DNA of 64,000 bases from the NCBI RefSeq assembly GCF_002549795.1, contig NZ_CP021435.1, positions 3,472,001 to 3,536,000 of the forward strand. Direction: 5' to 3'. The notes below the pieces were generated by a model, which worked only from the letters and a program-made list of their open reading frames with translations, was not told the DNA's origin and ran no database searches. Positions 9,362-18,428 of the stretch are shown here, piece after piece. Positions within the stretch are counted from its first letter, which is position 1, and each line of letters starts with the position of its first letter. Made by a program: the position numbers and the translations under genes. The DNA is from Halomonas beimenensis. Its GTDB lineage: Bacteria; Pseudomonadota; Gammaproteobacteria; Pseudomonadales; Halomonadaceae.

Positions 9362-10162
9362 ATGCACGCGCTCCCACTTGCGGTCATGGCCTTCATCCTC
9401 TACCTCGCGGCCGCCTCCTGGCAGGGGCTGGTCCTGGCACGGCGGGTGCCTCCCCGGGCCGCCCTGGTACGCAGTTTCGGCGCACTCGGGCTGCTCTGCC
9501 ACCTGCCGCTGGCGGTAGGACTGCTCACCCAGGGCGAGACCCTGCTGCCGGGAGTGACCACCAGCGCGGTTCTGGCCAGCGGGCTGGCGGTCCTGGTGCT
9601 GCTGGGGGTGAGCCTGTTCAAGCCGGTGCTCAATGTCGCCACGGGCCTGTTTCCCCTCGCCGGGGTGACCCTGCTGCTGGCCACCGGCATGCCGAGCCCG
9701 GAAAAGGGTACCGGCATGACCCCGGGCATCGCCCTGCATGCCCTGAGCGCGGCGCTGGCCTTCGCCCTCCTGGCCATCGCCGCCATCCAGGCCGTGCTGC
9801 TCGGGGTGCAGAACCAGGCCCTGCGCCATCATCATTTCCGGGGCGTGGTGCAGTCGCTGCCGCCGCTGACCACCATGGAGCGCATCCTCTTCGAGTTGGT
9901 CTGGGCGGGCATGGCCTTGCTGACCCTGTCCATCGCCAGCGGCTTCCTGTTCGTCGACGACATGTTCGCCCAGCACCTGATCCACAAGACGGTGCTGTCA
10001 CTGGCCGCCTGGGTGCTCTTCGCCGCCCTGCTGGCCGGTCATCACTGGCTGGGCTGGCGGGGCCTGCGCGCGGTGCGCTGGACCCTGGGCGGCTGCCTGT
10101 TACTGCTGCTGGCCTACTTCGGCAGCAAGTTCGTGCTGGAGGTCCTGCTGGCGCGTCCTTGA
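9362..10162 (+). CDS. CcsA/YpjD-like cytochrome c assembly membrane protein
   Basis: Integral membrane protein of 266 residues with about eight hydrophobic helices. Its second half, with a conserved histidine pattern (QNQALRHHHF, LPPLTTMERILFELVW, HLIHKTVLSLAAW), matches the cytochrome c assembly (CcsA/YpjD-like) family that is commonly divergent from ffh in gammaproteobacteria. The heme-handling role is inferred from the family; this branch is largely uncharacterised. A CNNM-type gene follows 58 nt later on the same strand. Confidence 0.8.
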   Translation: MHALPLAVMAFILYLAAASWQGLVLARRVPPRAALVRSFGALGLLCHLPLAVGLLTQGETLLPGVTTSAVLASGLAVLVLLGVSLFKPVLNVATGLFPLAGVTLLLATGMPSPEKGTGMTPGIALHALSAALAFALLAIAAIQAVLLGVQNQALRHHHFRGVVQSLPPLTTMERILFELVWAGMALLTLSIASGFLFVDDMFAQHLIHKTVLSLAAWVLFAALLAGHHWLGWRGLRAVRWTLGGCLLLLLAYFGSKFVLEVLLARP

Positions 10163-10220
10163 CACCGCCCGGCACCCTCCCTACAACTCAAGCCTGATAC
10201 GCGATTGAGGATCCTTAGAC

Positions 10221-11507
10221 TTGAGCGACGACTTCCCTCTGGGATTGCTGTTCGGCCTGCTGCTGCTGCTCATCTGCCTTTCCGCCTTCTTCTCGAGCTC
10301 CGAGACCGGCATGATGTCGATCAACCGCTATCGCCTGAGCCACCGGGCCGGCGGGGGCGAGCGTCGAGCCCAGCGCGTGCTGCGCCTGCTGGGGCGGCCT
10401 GGCCGGCGGATCGGCGTCATCCTGATCGGCAACAACCTGGTCAACAACCTGGCGGCGGCGATCGCCACCGTGCTGGCCATCCACTTCTTCGGCGAGGTGA
10501 CCGGGCCGGCGGTGGCGCCCCTGATCCTGACCATCGTGATCCTGATCTTCGCCGAGGTCACACCCAAGACCTACGCCGCGGTGAAGCCCGAGCGCATCGC
10601 CTACCCGGCCTCCATGGTCCTGGAACCGCTGCTCAAGCTGCTCTATCCCCTGGTATGGCTGGTCAACGCCATCTCCAACGGCCTGCTGCGCCTGCTCGGG
10701 GTGAAGACCCTGGAAGCCGGCGGCGACAACCTGACCCGGGACGAGCTGCGCACCGTGGTCCACGAAGCGGGCCCGCTGATTCCCCGCCGCCACCAGGCCA
10801 TGCTGGTATCGATCCTGGATCTCGAGAACGTCACGGTGAACGACATCATGGTCCCCCGCCACGAGGTGATGGGCATCGACCTGGACGACGACCTGGACGA
10901 CATCCTCACCCAGATTCGCACCAGCCAGCATACCCGAGTGCCGGTCTACAAGGGGGACATCAACAACATCATCGGCATGCTGCATCTGCGCAACGCGGCG
11001 CGCTTCCTGTCACGCGGCGAGGTCACCAAGGCGGCCATCGTCCAGGAGGCCCGGGAGCCCTACTTCATTCCCGAATCGACGCCGCTGCATACCCAGCTGC
11101 TCAACTTCCAGAAGCAGAAGCGGCGCATCGGCATCGTGGTGGACGAATACGGCGACGTGGAGGGGCTGGTGACCCTCGAGGACATCCTCGAGGAGATCGT
11201 CGGCGAATTCACCACCGACGTGGCCGGCCAGGACCAGGAGATCCACCCCCAGGAGGACGGCAGCCATGTCATCGACGGCACCGCCAACATCCGCGACATC
11301 AACAAGTCCCTGGGCTGGCACCTGCCCACCGACGGCCCGAAGACCCTCAACGGCCTGATCCTGGAGCATCTGGAGTCCTTCCCCGACGGCCCTGCCTGCC
11401 TGCAGATCGGCGCGGTGCGCATGGAGATCCTCGAGGTGCGCGACAACCTGATCACCTCGGCGCGCTGCTGGCAGGCGGTGCGCCGCCCGGTTGTCGCCCA
11501 GGCCTGA
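10221..11507 (+). CDS. CNNM/CorC-family membrane protein with CBS domains
   Basis: Probable Mg2+/Co2+ transport-related protein in the inner membrane. An N-terminal DUF21/CNNM domain has several membrane helices (residues 5-190) and the signature FFSSSETGMMSINRYR. A CBS pair follows (about 205-330; VPRHEVMGIDLDD, TRVPVYKGDINNIIGMLH, EYGDVEGLVTLEDILEEIVGE), then a C-terminal CorC/HlyC domain (about 345-425). The start is TTG 10221 with GAGGA 9 nt upstream. It probably shares the transcript of the CcsA-like gene, a common pairing next to ffh. Confidence 0.9.
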   Translation: MSDDFPLGLLFGLLLLLICLSAFFSSSETGMMSINRYRLSHRAGGGERRAQRVLRLLGRPGRRIGVILIGNNLVNNLAAAIATVLAIHFFGEVTGPAVAPLILTIVILIFAEVTPKTYAAVKPERIAYPASMVLEPLLKLLYPLVWLVNAISNGLLRLLGVKTLEAGGDNLTRDELRTVVHEAGPLIPRRHQAMLVSILDLENVTVNDIMVPRHEVMGIDLDDDLDDILTQIRTSQHTRVPVYKGDINNIIGMLHLRNAARFLSRGEVTKAAIVQEAREPYFIPESTPLHTQLLNFQKQKRRIGIVVDEYGDVEGLVTLEDILEEIVGEFTTDVAGQDQEIHPQEDGSHVIDGTANIRDINKSLGWHLPTDGPKTLNGLILEHLESFPDGPACLQIGAVRMEILEVRDNLITSARCWQAVRRPVVAQA

Positions 11508-11509
11508 AC

Positions 11510-12211
11510 TCAGCGTCCGGCGACCCAGTCGTCGGCCTCGGCCTTGAGCGCCCGGACCCGCGCCTCGACCCGGGATCGCTCGGCGGCCCCGACGGGCAGC
11601 GGCTCGCCGAAGAAGAGGGCCACGCGGGCCCGGAAGCGACGCGGCAGCTTGGTCAGGGCCCGGCCGCCATGATGGGAGGTCCAGGACCCCCAGAGGCCAG
11701 CCAGGCCCGCCGGGACCACCGGCACCGGGTCCCGCGCCAGGATCAACTCCAACCCCCGACGGAAGCGGTGCACCTCGCCGTCCGGCGTCAGCCGCCCCTC
11801 GGGGAAGAGCATCACGACCTCGCCGGCGCGCAGGGCCCGGCTGACCTGCTCCAGGGCCCGGCGCAAGCCGCCCGGATCGCTGCGCTCGGAGTCCACGGGA
11901 ATCGCGCCGACCAGCTTGAACAGCCAGTGCAACCAGGGGGACTCGTAGATCGGACGATCCATCAGGAAGCGCAAGGGGCGCGGACTGGCGCCACCCACCA
12001 CCATGGCATCGACGAAGCTGACGTGATTGCAGACCACCAGGGCGGGCCCCTGGGCCGGGATGTGATGACGACCGCGGAAGCGCAACCGATAGAGCAGGTG
12101 GATCGCCAGGAACACCAGTCGGCGCAGGGCCCGCCGAGGGGAGCGCATGCCCCAGGCCAGGGCCGCCACCATCAAGGCGACCGGCGCCCCCCATGCCAGC
12201 AGCCCCTTCAA
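11510..12211 (-). CDS. 1-acyl-sn-glycerol-3-phosphate acyltransferase-like protein
   Basis: PlsC-family acyltransferase of 233 residues. An N-terminal hydrophobic anchor precedes the catalytic NHVSFVD box (NHx4D, about residues 62-68) and the substrate-binding FPEGR box (LFPEGRLTPDG). It probably acylates a lysophospholipid at the inner membrane; the exact acceptor is not determinable. The start is a TTG whose last bases overlap the TGA of the upstream TetR gene, implying translational coupling. Its 3' end lies 2 nt from the convergent CNNM gene. Confidence 0.85.
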   Translation of the reverse strand: MKGLLAWGAPVALMVAALAWGMRSPRRALRRLVFLAIHLLYRLRFRGRHHIPAQGPALVVCNHVSFVDAMVVGGASPRPLRFLMDRPIYESPWLHWLFKLVGAIPVDSERSDPGGLRRALEQVSRALRAGEVVMLFPEGRLTPDGEVHRFRRGLELILARDPVPVVPAGLAGLWGSWTSHHGGRALTKLPRRFRARVALFFGEPLPVGAAERSRVEARVRALKAEADDWVAGR

Positions 12212-12825
12212 GGCGCCGCGGACCTCGCCGTCAGCCCCGCGAGCATGGTCGTCAGCAGCTGATCCAGTAGCTCGTCCACCTCCAGCGGCTCGCTCTGCCA
12301 GTAGCCCAGCCGCTCGTTGAGCCCCAACTGCACCAGGCCATGGACGCTGCCCCAGAGGGTCCGGCCCAGGCGGCGCGCCTCGAGGTCGTCCAGCGCCGGC
12401 TGGTACTCCTTGAGGGTGTTCTCCACTCGCAGGAAGAGGGCCTCGATCATCTCGTTCTGGCGCTGATCCAGCTCACCCTCCTGGGCGAGGGGATAGTCGA
12501 ACAACAGCTGCCAGCGGAAGGCATCGCGACGGGCGAACTCCCAGTAGGCCCGCGCCAGCGCCTTGAGCCTTTCCTCGGGCGTCGGCTCGGCGAGCAGGGG
12601 ATCGATGGCGGCGCGCAGGCGCGCCAGGGACTCGATGTTCACGTGCTGGAGCAGGTTGTGGAAGCTGCCATAGAGCTTCAGCAGGGTGCTCGGGGCGCAG
12701 CCGACCTCCCGCGCCAGGGAGCGCAGCGACAGCGTATGGACGGGCTGCTCCTGAAGCCAGGCGTCGCAGGCCGCCATCACCTGGGCATGAAGGGCCTCCG
12801 GGGCGTGCTGTCTGGGACGAGCCAT
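12208..12825 (-). CDS. TetR-family transcriptional regulator
   Basis: The N-terminal helix-turn-helix is clear (LSLRSLAREVGCAPSTLLKL, about residues 28-47), followed by a helical ligand-binding domain (205 residues). ATG 12825 is preceded by GAGGA; an in-frame upstream extension lacks support. It overlaps the acyltransferase gene by 4 nt, so it likely controls its own two-gene operon, perhaps in response to a fatty acid or lipid-like ligand (inference). Confidence 0.85.
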   Translation of the reverse strand: MARPRQHAPEALHAQVMAACDAWLQEQPVHTLSLRSLAREVGCAPSTLLKLYGSFHNLLQHVNIESLARLRAAIDPLLAEPTPEERLKALARAYWEFARRDAFRWQLLFDYPLAQEGELDQRQNEMIEALFLRVENTLKEYQPALDDLEARRLGRTLWGSVHGLVQLGLNERLGYWQSEPLEVDELLDQLLTTMLAGLTARSAAP

Positions 12826-13013
12826 CGACTTCCTCACGGGACGGGGAGAGAACGGAACGGCATTACCGCGGCGGGCAGTGACGACGAGACTTATCGAAAA
12901 CACTGTTTCCGCTAGGATATCGCGCCTGTCGACCAACGCAAGCCCGGCGAGCGCGGCGCTTTCCTCGCCATGAGGTCTTGGTTACCCTGACGCTCCCTGT
13001 TCCCGGAGGTTCC

Positions 13014-13697
13014 ATGGCCGGCCGTCTTTATATCCCGCCCCTCGACCTCACGAGGCTGCTGCCGTCCCTGGCGATGGACGAGACACCGATCACCGGCGTC
13101 AACCTGGCCCCGCGCCGCCCGCTGTCGCTGATCCGGCCGGAGGCGGGGCGTCCCCGCCTGGGGCGGGCCTTCTGGGGCCTGACGCCGCCCTGGCTCAAGG
13201 TGCTCGACCACGCGCCCCACTGCGCCCGGGCAGAATCCCTGGAACAGCGTGCCATGTTCCGCGACGCCTTTGCCGCACGACGCTGCCTGGTGCCGGCGGG
13301 AGGCGTCTACGTCTGGAAGCCCCAGCCCCGGGGCAAGCAGCCCTTCCTGGTCACCCGCGCCGACCGCGGGCCGCTGCTGCTCGCCGGCCTGTGGTGTCGC
13401 TTCCACACCAGCCTCACCGAGTACAACGACTCCTTCGCGCTGATCACCGTCCCCGCCAACCCCCTGCTGGCCCCGCTCACCGACCGTCTGCCGGCGGTGA
13501 TCGACGCCGCGGATGTCCCGACCTGGCTGGACCCGGCAACTCCCGAGGAGCGGCTGCGCGAGCTGCTCGTGCCGGCCTCGGGGGAACTCTTGGGCGCCTT
13601 TCCGGTATCAAGACGAGTGAACGATCCCAGCCGCCAGGAGGCCGCCTGCGCCCATCCCACCGGCCCCATGCTGCGACAGACAGCCCTCAAGGAGTGA
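13014..13697 (+). CDS. SRAP-family (YedK/HMCES-like) protein lacking the catalytic residues
   Basis: Fold motifs of the SOS-response-associated peptidase family are intact: N-x-AP (NLAPRRPLSLI), WGL-x-P-x-W (WGLTPPWLK), ARAE (residues 71-74) and RRCLVPAGG. Active SRAP proteins crosslink abasic sites through Cys2. Here residue 2 is Ala (MAGR instead of MCGR), the catalytic Asn is Cys70, the Glu of the YEW box is Val100 (VYVW) and the His of H-x-R-M-P is Thr156 (TDRLP). The product (227 residues) is therefore probably a non-catalytic DNA-binding pseudoenzyme. Start ATG 13014 follows GGAGG. The protease gene begins 2 nt downstream. Confidence 0.85.
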   Translation: MAGRLYIPPLDLTRLLPSLAMDETPITGVNLAPRRPLSLIRPEAGRPRLGRAFWGLTPPWLKVLDHAPHCARAESLEQRAMFRDAFAARRCLVPAGGVYVWKPQPRGKQPFLVTRADRGPLLLAGLWCRFHTSLTEYNDSFALITVPANPLLAPLTDRLPAVIDAADVPTWLDPATPEERLRELLVPASGELLGAFPVSRRVNDPSRQEAACAHPTGPMLRQTALKE

Positions 13698-13699
13698 TC

Positions 13700-16549
13700 A
13701 TGATTCGAGACGCCTGCCTTTTCCCGGTCGCCCGCCTGGCCGTGGTCGCGGGCCCGCTGCTGCCCGCCGCCGGACTCGCCCAGGCGACGACCGCCACCCC
13801 AGAGGCCGGAGTGGCGATGCAGGCCGTCCCCCACGTCAGCCCCGCGGACGACCGGGACTTTCGGGTGCTGACCCTGGACAACGGCCTCACCGCCCTGCTG
13901 GTCAGCGACCCCGAGGCCGACAAGGCCGCCGCCTCGCTCAACGTGGACGTGGGCAGCGCCCAGGATCCGGCCGACCTGGCCGGGCTGGCGCACTTCCTGG
14001 AGCACATGCTGTTCCTGGGCACCGAGCCCTACCCCGCCGCCGATGCGTACCAGGGCTACCTGTCCCGGCATGGCGGCCAGCACAACGCCTACACCGCCAC
14101 TCAGGACACCAACTACTTCTTCTCGGTGGAGCCCGACGCCCTGGCCGGCGCCCTGGATCGCTTCAGCCGCTTCTTCATCGATCCGCTGTTCAACGCCGAC
14201 CGACTCGAGAGCGAGCGCCAGGTGGTGCACTCGGAGTACATGGCGCGCAAGCGCGATGCGGCCCGTCGCCACCACGATGTCCTCGACCAGTTGCTCAACC
14301 CCGAGCATCCGGCCAACGACTTCTCGGTGGGCAGTCGGGACACCCTGGCCGACCGGCCCGAGGGGGAGCCGGGACTGCGCGAACGCGTGATCGACTTCTA
14401 CGAGCGGCACTACGACGCCAACGTGATGCATCTCGCCGTGGTGGCTCCCCAGCCCCTCGACGAGCTCGAGGCGCTGATCACCGAGGACTTCGCCGCGGTG
14501 CCCGATCGCGGCCTGACCCGCCCGGAGATCACGGTACCGCTGGCCGACCACGCCCGGCTGCCCGCCGCCGCGGAGCATCGCTCGCTGCGCGACAGCCGCC
14601 GGCTGACCTTCTACTTCCCGGTCCCCGATCCGCTCCAGGCCTACCGGCTCAAGCCGGTCACCTACCTGGCCAACCTGCTCGGCCACGAGGGGGAAGGCAG
14701 CCTGCTGCAGGCGCTGCGCGAGGCCGGCTGGGCCGACGGCCTGTCCGCCGGCCTGGACCGCAGCGACGGCAGGCACGCGCTGCTCAGCGTGGATATCAGC
14801 CTGACACCGGCGGGCGCCGACCAACTCGACCGCATCCAGGCCAGCCTGTTCGCCGCCATCGATCTGATCCGCCGCCAAGGGCTCGAACCCTGGCGCTACG
14901 ACGAGCAGGCCCGCCTCGCCGAGCAGGAGTTCCGCTTCCAGCAGCACGGCGCCCCGATGCGGGAGGCCATGCGCCTGGCCACCAACCTGTCCCGCTATCC
15001 GGTCGAGGACGTCAGCTATGCGCTCTATCGCATGGACGGCTTCGATGCCGAGCGCATCGACACCTGGCTGGCGGCCCTGCGCCCGGACAACATGTTGCGC
15101 CTGTACAGCGGCCCCGAGGTGACCGGCGAGCGCACCACGCCCTGGTTCGACGTGCCGTGGACGCCGGTGTCCCCGGACGCCGGCGACGCGGAACCCCTGG
15201 CCGGCCTGTCGCTGCCGCTGCCGAACCCCTACATCGCCGGGGACCTGACCCTGCTGGACGGTCAGGACGAGGCTCCGGTACGACGCATCGACACGCCGGC
15301 CTTCGACTTCTGGCAGATGCGCGACGCCAGCTTCGATACGCCCCGAGTCGAGTGGCGCTTCAGTCTCCAGCACCCGGCCGCCGGCCGCGATGCCCGCCAG
15401 GCGGCGCTGGCCCGGCTGCTGGCCGGCTGGCTCCAGGACAGCCTCAACGAGGCCCTCTACCCGGCACGGCTGGCCGGCCACCGCTTCGAGGCCTATGCCC
15501 ACGCCCGGGGCATCACCCTGTCGTTCTCCGGCTGGCGGGATCGCCAGGGGCTGCTGATCGACCGCGTCCTCGAGCAGCTGCGCGAGGGCGAGATCGAGGA
15601 CGCCGACGTCGCCCGGGTACGCCACCGGCTGCACCGGGAGTGGCGCAACGCGCCCCAGGACGCCCTCTACCGGCAGGCCGATCGCACCCTGGCCGAGACC
15701 CTGATCCGCCCGCAGTGGCCCACCGAAGCGCTGCTCGCGGCGAGCCGCGACCTCGATGCGGCCACCCTGAAGGCGTTCCGCGAGTCCTTCCTCGCCGAGC
15801 TTCACCTGGAGGCCATGGCGGTGGGCAACCAGACCGTCGAGGCCGCCACCCGCGAGGCCCGAACGGTGGCCGAGGCCCTGGCTCCGCGGCTTCCCGCGGC
15901 AGCCATCCCCGACTTGACGCCGCTTCAGGCCGAAGCCGGCCTGCCGGCCCTGACGCCGGACACCTCGCGGGACGAGTTCCTTGTCATGCGCTACCTGCAG
16001 GGACCGGACCGGTCCCTGGCGAATCAGGCCCGTCTCGCGGTCCTCGGCAGGCTGCTGGAGACGCCCTTCTACCAGCGGCTGCGCACCGAGGAGCAGCTGG
16101 GCTACGTGGTCAACGCCGGCTACCGGCCATTGCTGGACGCCCCGGGTATCGGCCTGCTGGTCCAGTCCCCGAGCACCGACAGCGCCACCATCCAGGCGCG
16201 CATCGACGCCTTCCTGGGCGACTTCGCCGAACGCCTCGAGGCTCTCGAGGAGCGCGATCTCGCGCCCTATCGCCAGGCCGTCCATGACGACCTGCTCACC
16301 CGCGATACCGGCCTCGCCGAGCGCACCAACCGCCTGTGGCGTGCCCTGGCCATGGACGATACCGGCTTCGACCGGCGCGAGCGGCTGGCCGAACGGGTCC
16401 TGGCGGTCACGCCAGACACGCTGCGCGAGATCTGGCCCCGCCTGGTCGACGGCGGCGTGGTGCACATCACCCATGACCCGGGCGATGACGCCAGCGACGT
16501 CATGGCGCTCAAGGCCGAGCTACCGCCGCTTCCCGACGGCGAAAGCTGA
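13700..16549 (+). CDS. Insulinase-family (M16) metalloprotease, pitrilysin-like
   Basis: Zinc protease of 949 residues with an N-terminal signal peptide (hydrophobic about residues 6-28, AGLAQA), hence periplasmic. The inverted zinc motif HFLEH (98-102) and a downstream Glu (ESERQVVHSEY) are present, as are the M16 inactive C-terminal half with RTEEQLGYVV and a final low-similarity domain. Length fits protease III (PtrA, about 960). ATG 13700 has AAGGAG upstream. It likely degrades small peptides; substrate unknown. It is tightly coupled to the SRAP-like gene. Confidence 0.92.
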   Translation: MIRDACLFPVARLAVVAGPLLPAAGLAQATTATPEAGVAMQAVPHVSPADDRDFRVLTLDNGLTALLVSDPEADKAAASLNVDVGSAQDPADLAGLAHFLEHMLFLGTEPYPAADAYQGYLSRHGGQHNAYTATQDTNYFFSVEPDALAGALDRFSRFFIDPLFNADRLESERQVVHSEYMARKRDAARRHHDVLDQLLNPEHPANDFSVGSRDTLADRPEGEPGLRERVIDFYERHYDANVMHLAVVAPQPLDELEALITEDFAAVPDRGLTRPEITVPLADHARLPAAAEHRSLRDSRRLTFYFPVPDPLQAYRLKPVTYLANLLGHEGEGSLLQALREAGWADGLSAGLDRSDGRHALLSVDISLTPAGADQLDRIQASLFAAIDLIRRQGLEPWRYDEQARLAEQEFRFQQHGAPMREAMRLATNLSRYPVEDVSYALYRMDGFDAERIDTWLAALRPDNMLRLYSGPEVTGERTTPWFDVPWTPVSPDAGDAEPLAGLSLPLPNPYIAGDLTLLDGQDEAPVRRIDTPAFDFWQMRDASFDTPRVEWRFSLQHPAAGRDARQAALARLLAGWLQDSLNEALYPARLAGHRFEAYAHARGITLSFSGWRDRQGLLIDRVLEQLREGEIEDADVARVRHRLHREWRNAPQDALYRQADRTLAETLIRPQWPTEALLAASRDLDAATLKAFRESFLAELHLEAMAVGNQTVEAATREARTVAEALAPRLPAAAIPDLTPLQAEAGLPALTPDTSRDEFLVMRYLQGPDRSLANQARLAVLGRLLETPFYQRLRTEEQLGYVVNAGYRPLLDAPGIGLLVQSPSTDSATIQARIDAFLGDFAERLEALEERDLAPYRQAVHDDLLTRDTGLAERTNRLWRALAMDDTGFDRRERLAERVLAVTPDTLREIWPRLVDGGVVHITHDPGDDASDVMALKAELPPLPDGES

Positions 16550-16556
16550 GCCGGAA

Positions 16557-16595
16557 CGACGGCGCCCGGCCAGTTGAACTGGCCGGGCGCCGTCG
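16557..16595. terminator. Bidirectional hairpin between convergent genes
   Basis: A perfect 17-bp stem (16557-16573 pairing with 16579-16595) with a TTGAA loop lies between the protease and sbcB, which converge. No T-run, so termination may depend on the stem alone or on Rho. Confidence 0.65.
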
Positions 16596-16609
16596 TTGGG
16601 GAGCAGGAG

Positions 16610-18100
16610 TCAGCCGAAGGCCTGGGGCGGCATGATGGCCTCCACATGCATCACCAGCTCCTCGAGGATCTGGCGCTCCCGGTCGCCGAGCGGCGACTGG
16701 TTCAGGCGCTCGATCTCCCGGGCGAAGTCCTTCAGCGCGAAGCCGGCGATGGCCGGGTCGTTGATGCGCTCCCAGCGGAAGGCTTCCCAGCGGGCCTGCT
16801 CCTCGCCGGTCAGGGTATCCGGGTAGCTGCGCGCCCGGTAGCGGAACACCATCTCCTCCAGGCGAGGATCCTGGAAGGCGAAGCGGGCGTCCACCAGGTC
16901 CCAGGGATCCGCGGCCCGGACCCGCTCCATCTGCTGGCGATCCGACGGCGAGAAGAACCCCCCGGAGTACAGCATCAGGTCGGGGTCCCGGGGCGGCCCC
17001 GGGGGCGGGGCGGCGAAGGCCTCGCCGACGCGGGCCACCACCTCGGGATGCTCGGCCAGGGTCTTCCAGTGCCGGCGGCAGGCGTCCATGTCCAGCGACA
17101 GCCGTGCGACGAGCTCGCCATACTCTCCCTGACGGGGCCCGGCGGTGTCCTTCAGCGCGCTGGGCGGCAACACCACCGGACACTTGTTGATGTGGATGAC
17201 CTTGAGCGGGATCCGCGTCTCCCCCTCGGCCAGGTCGTCGTTGCTGACGAAGACCCGCTCGCGGATCTGCTCGGGGGTCAGGGACAGCAATGGCTCGGGA
17301 TCCACCGAGAGGTCATAGACGATGACCCCGTTGGGGTTGGTGGGATGCTCGGCCAGCGGCATCACCAGGGCGCTGCATCCGCGGCTCGCCGGATAGCGCC
17401 GCGAGATGTGCAGCATCGGCTTTCGCCCGGGCACGTCCAGTTGGCGAGCCACCTGGCGCTTGCCGCGAAGGCCCAGCAGGTAGTCGAACAACTTGGGGTT
17501 GCGGTCGCGCAGCAGTCGAGCCAGGGCGATGGTCGCCCGCACGTCGGCCAGGGCGTCGTGAGCCCCGGCATGCTCGATACCGTTGGCGGCGGTAAGGTCC
17601 TCGAGGCGGAAGCTCGGCGTGCCGTCCTCCCGGGTCGGCCACTCGATGCCGTCCGGGCGCAGGGCATGAAAGGCCCGCACCACGTCGATCAGGTCCCAGC
17701 GCGAGTTGCCGTTCTGCCACTCCCGGGCATAGGGGTCGAGCAGGTTACGGTAGAAGAGGTGGCGGCTGACCTCGTCGTCGAAACGCAGGCTGTTATAGCC
17801 CAGGGCGCAGGTGCCGGGCTCGCTCATCGCCGCCATGACGCGACCGGCGAACTCCGCCTCGGGAAGGCCACGGCGACGCGCCTGCTGAGGGGTGATGCCG
17901 GTGATCAGGCAGGCCTGCGGATGCGGCAGATAGTCGTCGGCGGGCTTGCAGAAGAGTTCCAGGGGCTCGCCGATCTCGTTGAACTCGGCATCGGTGCGAA
18001 TGGCGGCGAACTGGGAAGGCCGGTCCCGACGCGGGTCGGCACCGAAGGTCTCGTAGTCGTGCCAGAGGAAGGTCAAGGGGGCGGCTTGCGACTGCGCCAT
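16610..18100 (-). CDS. sbcB: Exodeoxyribonuclease I
   Basis: 3'-5' single-strand DNA exonuclease involved in recombination and mismatch repair. The DEDDh exonuclease domain opens with FLWHDYETFG (Asp15, Glu17) and includes LAxGYNSLRFDDE-like and HDALADVRAT motifs. The SH3-like and C-terminal helical domains characteristic of ExoI follow (SRRYPASRGC, INKCPVV, RLNQSPLGDRE). Length 496 versus 475 in E. coli. Confidence 0.95.
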   Translation of the reverse strand: MAQSQAAPLTFLWHDYETFGADPRRDRPSQFAAIRTDAEFNEIGEPLELFCKPADDYLPHPQACLITGITPQQARRRGLPEAEFAGRVMAAMSEPGTCALGYNSLRFDDEVSRHLFYRNLLDPYAREWQNGNSRWDLIDVVRAFHALRPDGIEWPTREDGTPSFRLEDLTAANGIEHAGAHDALADVRATIALARLLRDRNPKLFDYLLGLRGKRQVARQLDVPGRKPMLHISRRYPASRGCSALVMPLAEHPTNPNGVIVYDLSVDPEPLLSLTPEQIRERVFVSNDDLAEGETRIPLKVIHINKCPVVLPPSALKDTAGPRQGEYGELVARLSLDMDACRRHWKTLAEHPEVVARVGEAFAAPPPGPPRDPDLMLYSGGFFSPSDRQQMERVRAADPWDLVDARFAFQDPRLEEMVFRYRARSYPDTLTGEEQARWEAFRWERINDPAIAGFALKDFAREIERLNQSPLGDRERQILEELVMHVEAIMPPQAFG

Positions 18101-18176
18101 GGGCGAGCTCTCCGAGCAGGCATGGGGAAATGGCCCCCAAGCCTAGCACAGGCCCGGCGACGGCTCAGCCGCCGCC

Positions 18177-18428
18177 TCACGCCTTCGGCAGGGTGACGTT
18201 GAGCTCCAGCACGGAGCAGTTGTCCTCGCTGTCCAGGCTGATGTTGATGGCATCGTCATCGACCTGGACGTAGCGGCGGATCACCTCGAGCAGCTCCTTC
18301 TCGAGCATCGGCATGTAATCCGGCTGGCCGCGCTGGCTGCGCTGATGCGCCACGATGATCTGCAGCCTCTCCTTGGCGACCGAGGCGGACTTCTTGCGCT
18401 CGCGCTTCAGGAATTCGAGTAGCTTCAC
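18177..18428 (-). CDS. minE: Cell division topological specificity factor MinE
   Basis: Stimulates MinD ATPase and drives pole-to-pole oscillation. The 83-residue product has the N-terminal membrane/MinD-binding segment ([20 protein letters not shown]) and the C-terminal dimerisation domain ([22 protein letters not shown]). Its ATG overlaps the minD stop by 4 nt, so it is translationally coupled. Confidence 0.97.
   Translation of the reverse strand: MKLLEFLKRERKKSASVAKERLQIIVAHQRSQRGQPDYMPMLEKELLEVIRRYVQVDDDAINISLDSEDNCSVLELNVTLPKA

Noticed and set aside
10205..12262. 685-codon plus-strand frame
   Set aside because: Runs through the CNNM gene and the acyltransferase in the wrong frame; Pro/Gly/Arg-rich shadow.
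13307..16474. 1055-codon open frame antisense to the protease gene
   Set aside because: High-GC shadow frame; low-complexity composition (Gly, Gln, Val, His rich), no ribosome site or family match, and the plus strand has a clear protease.
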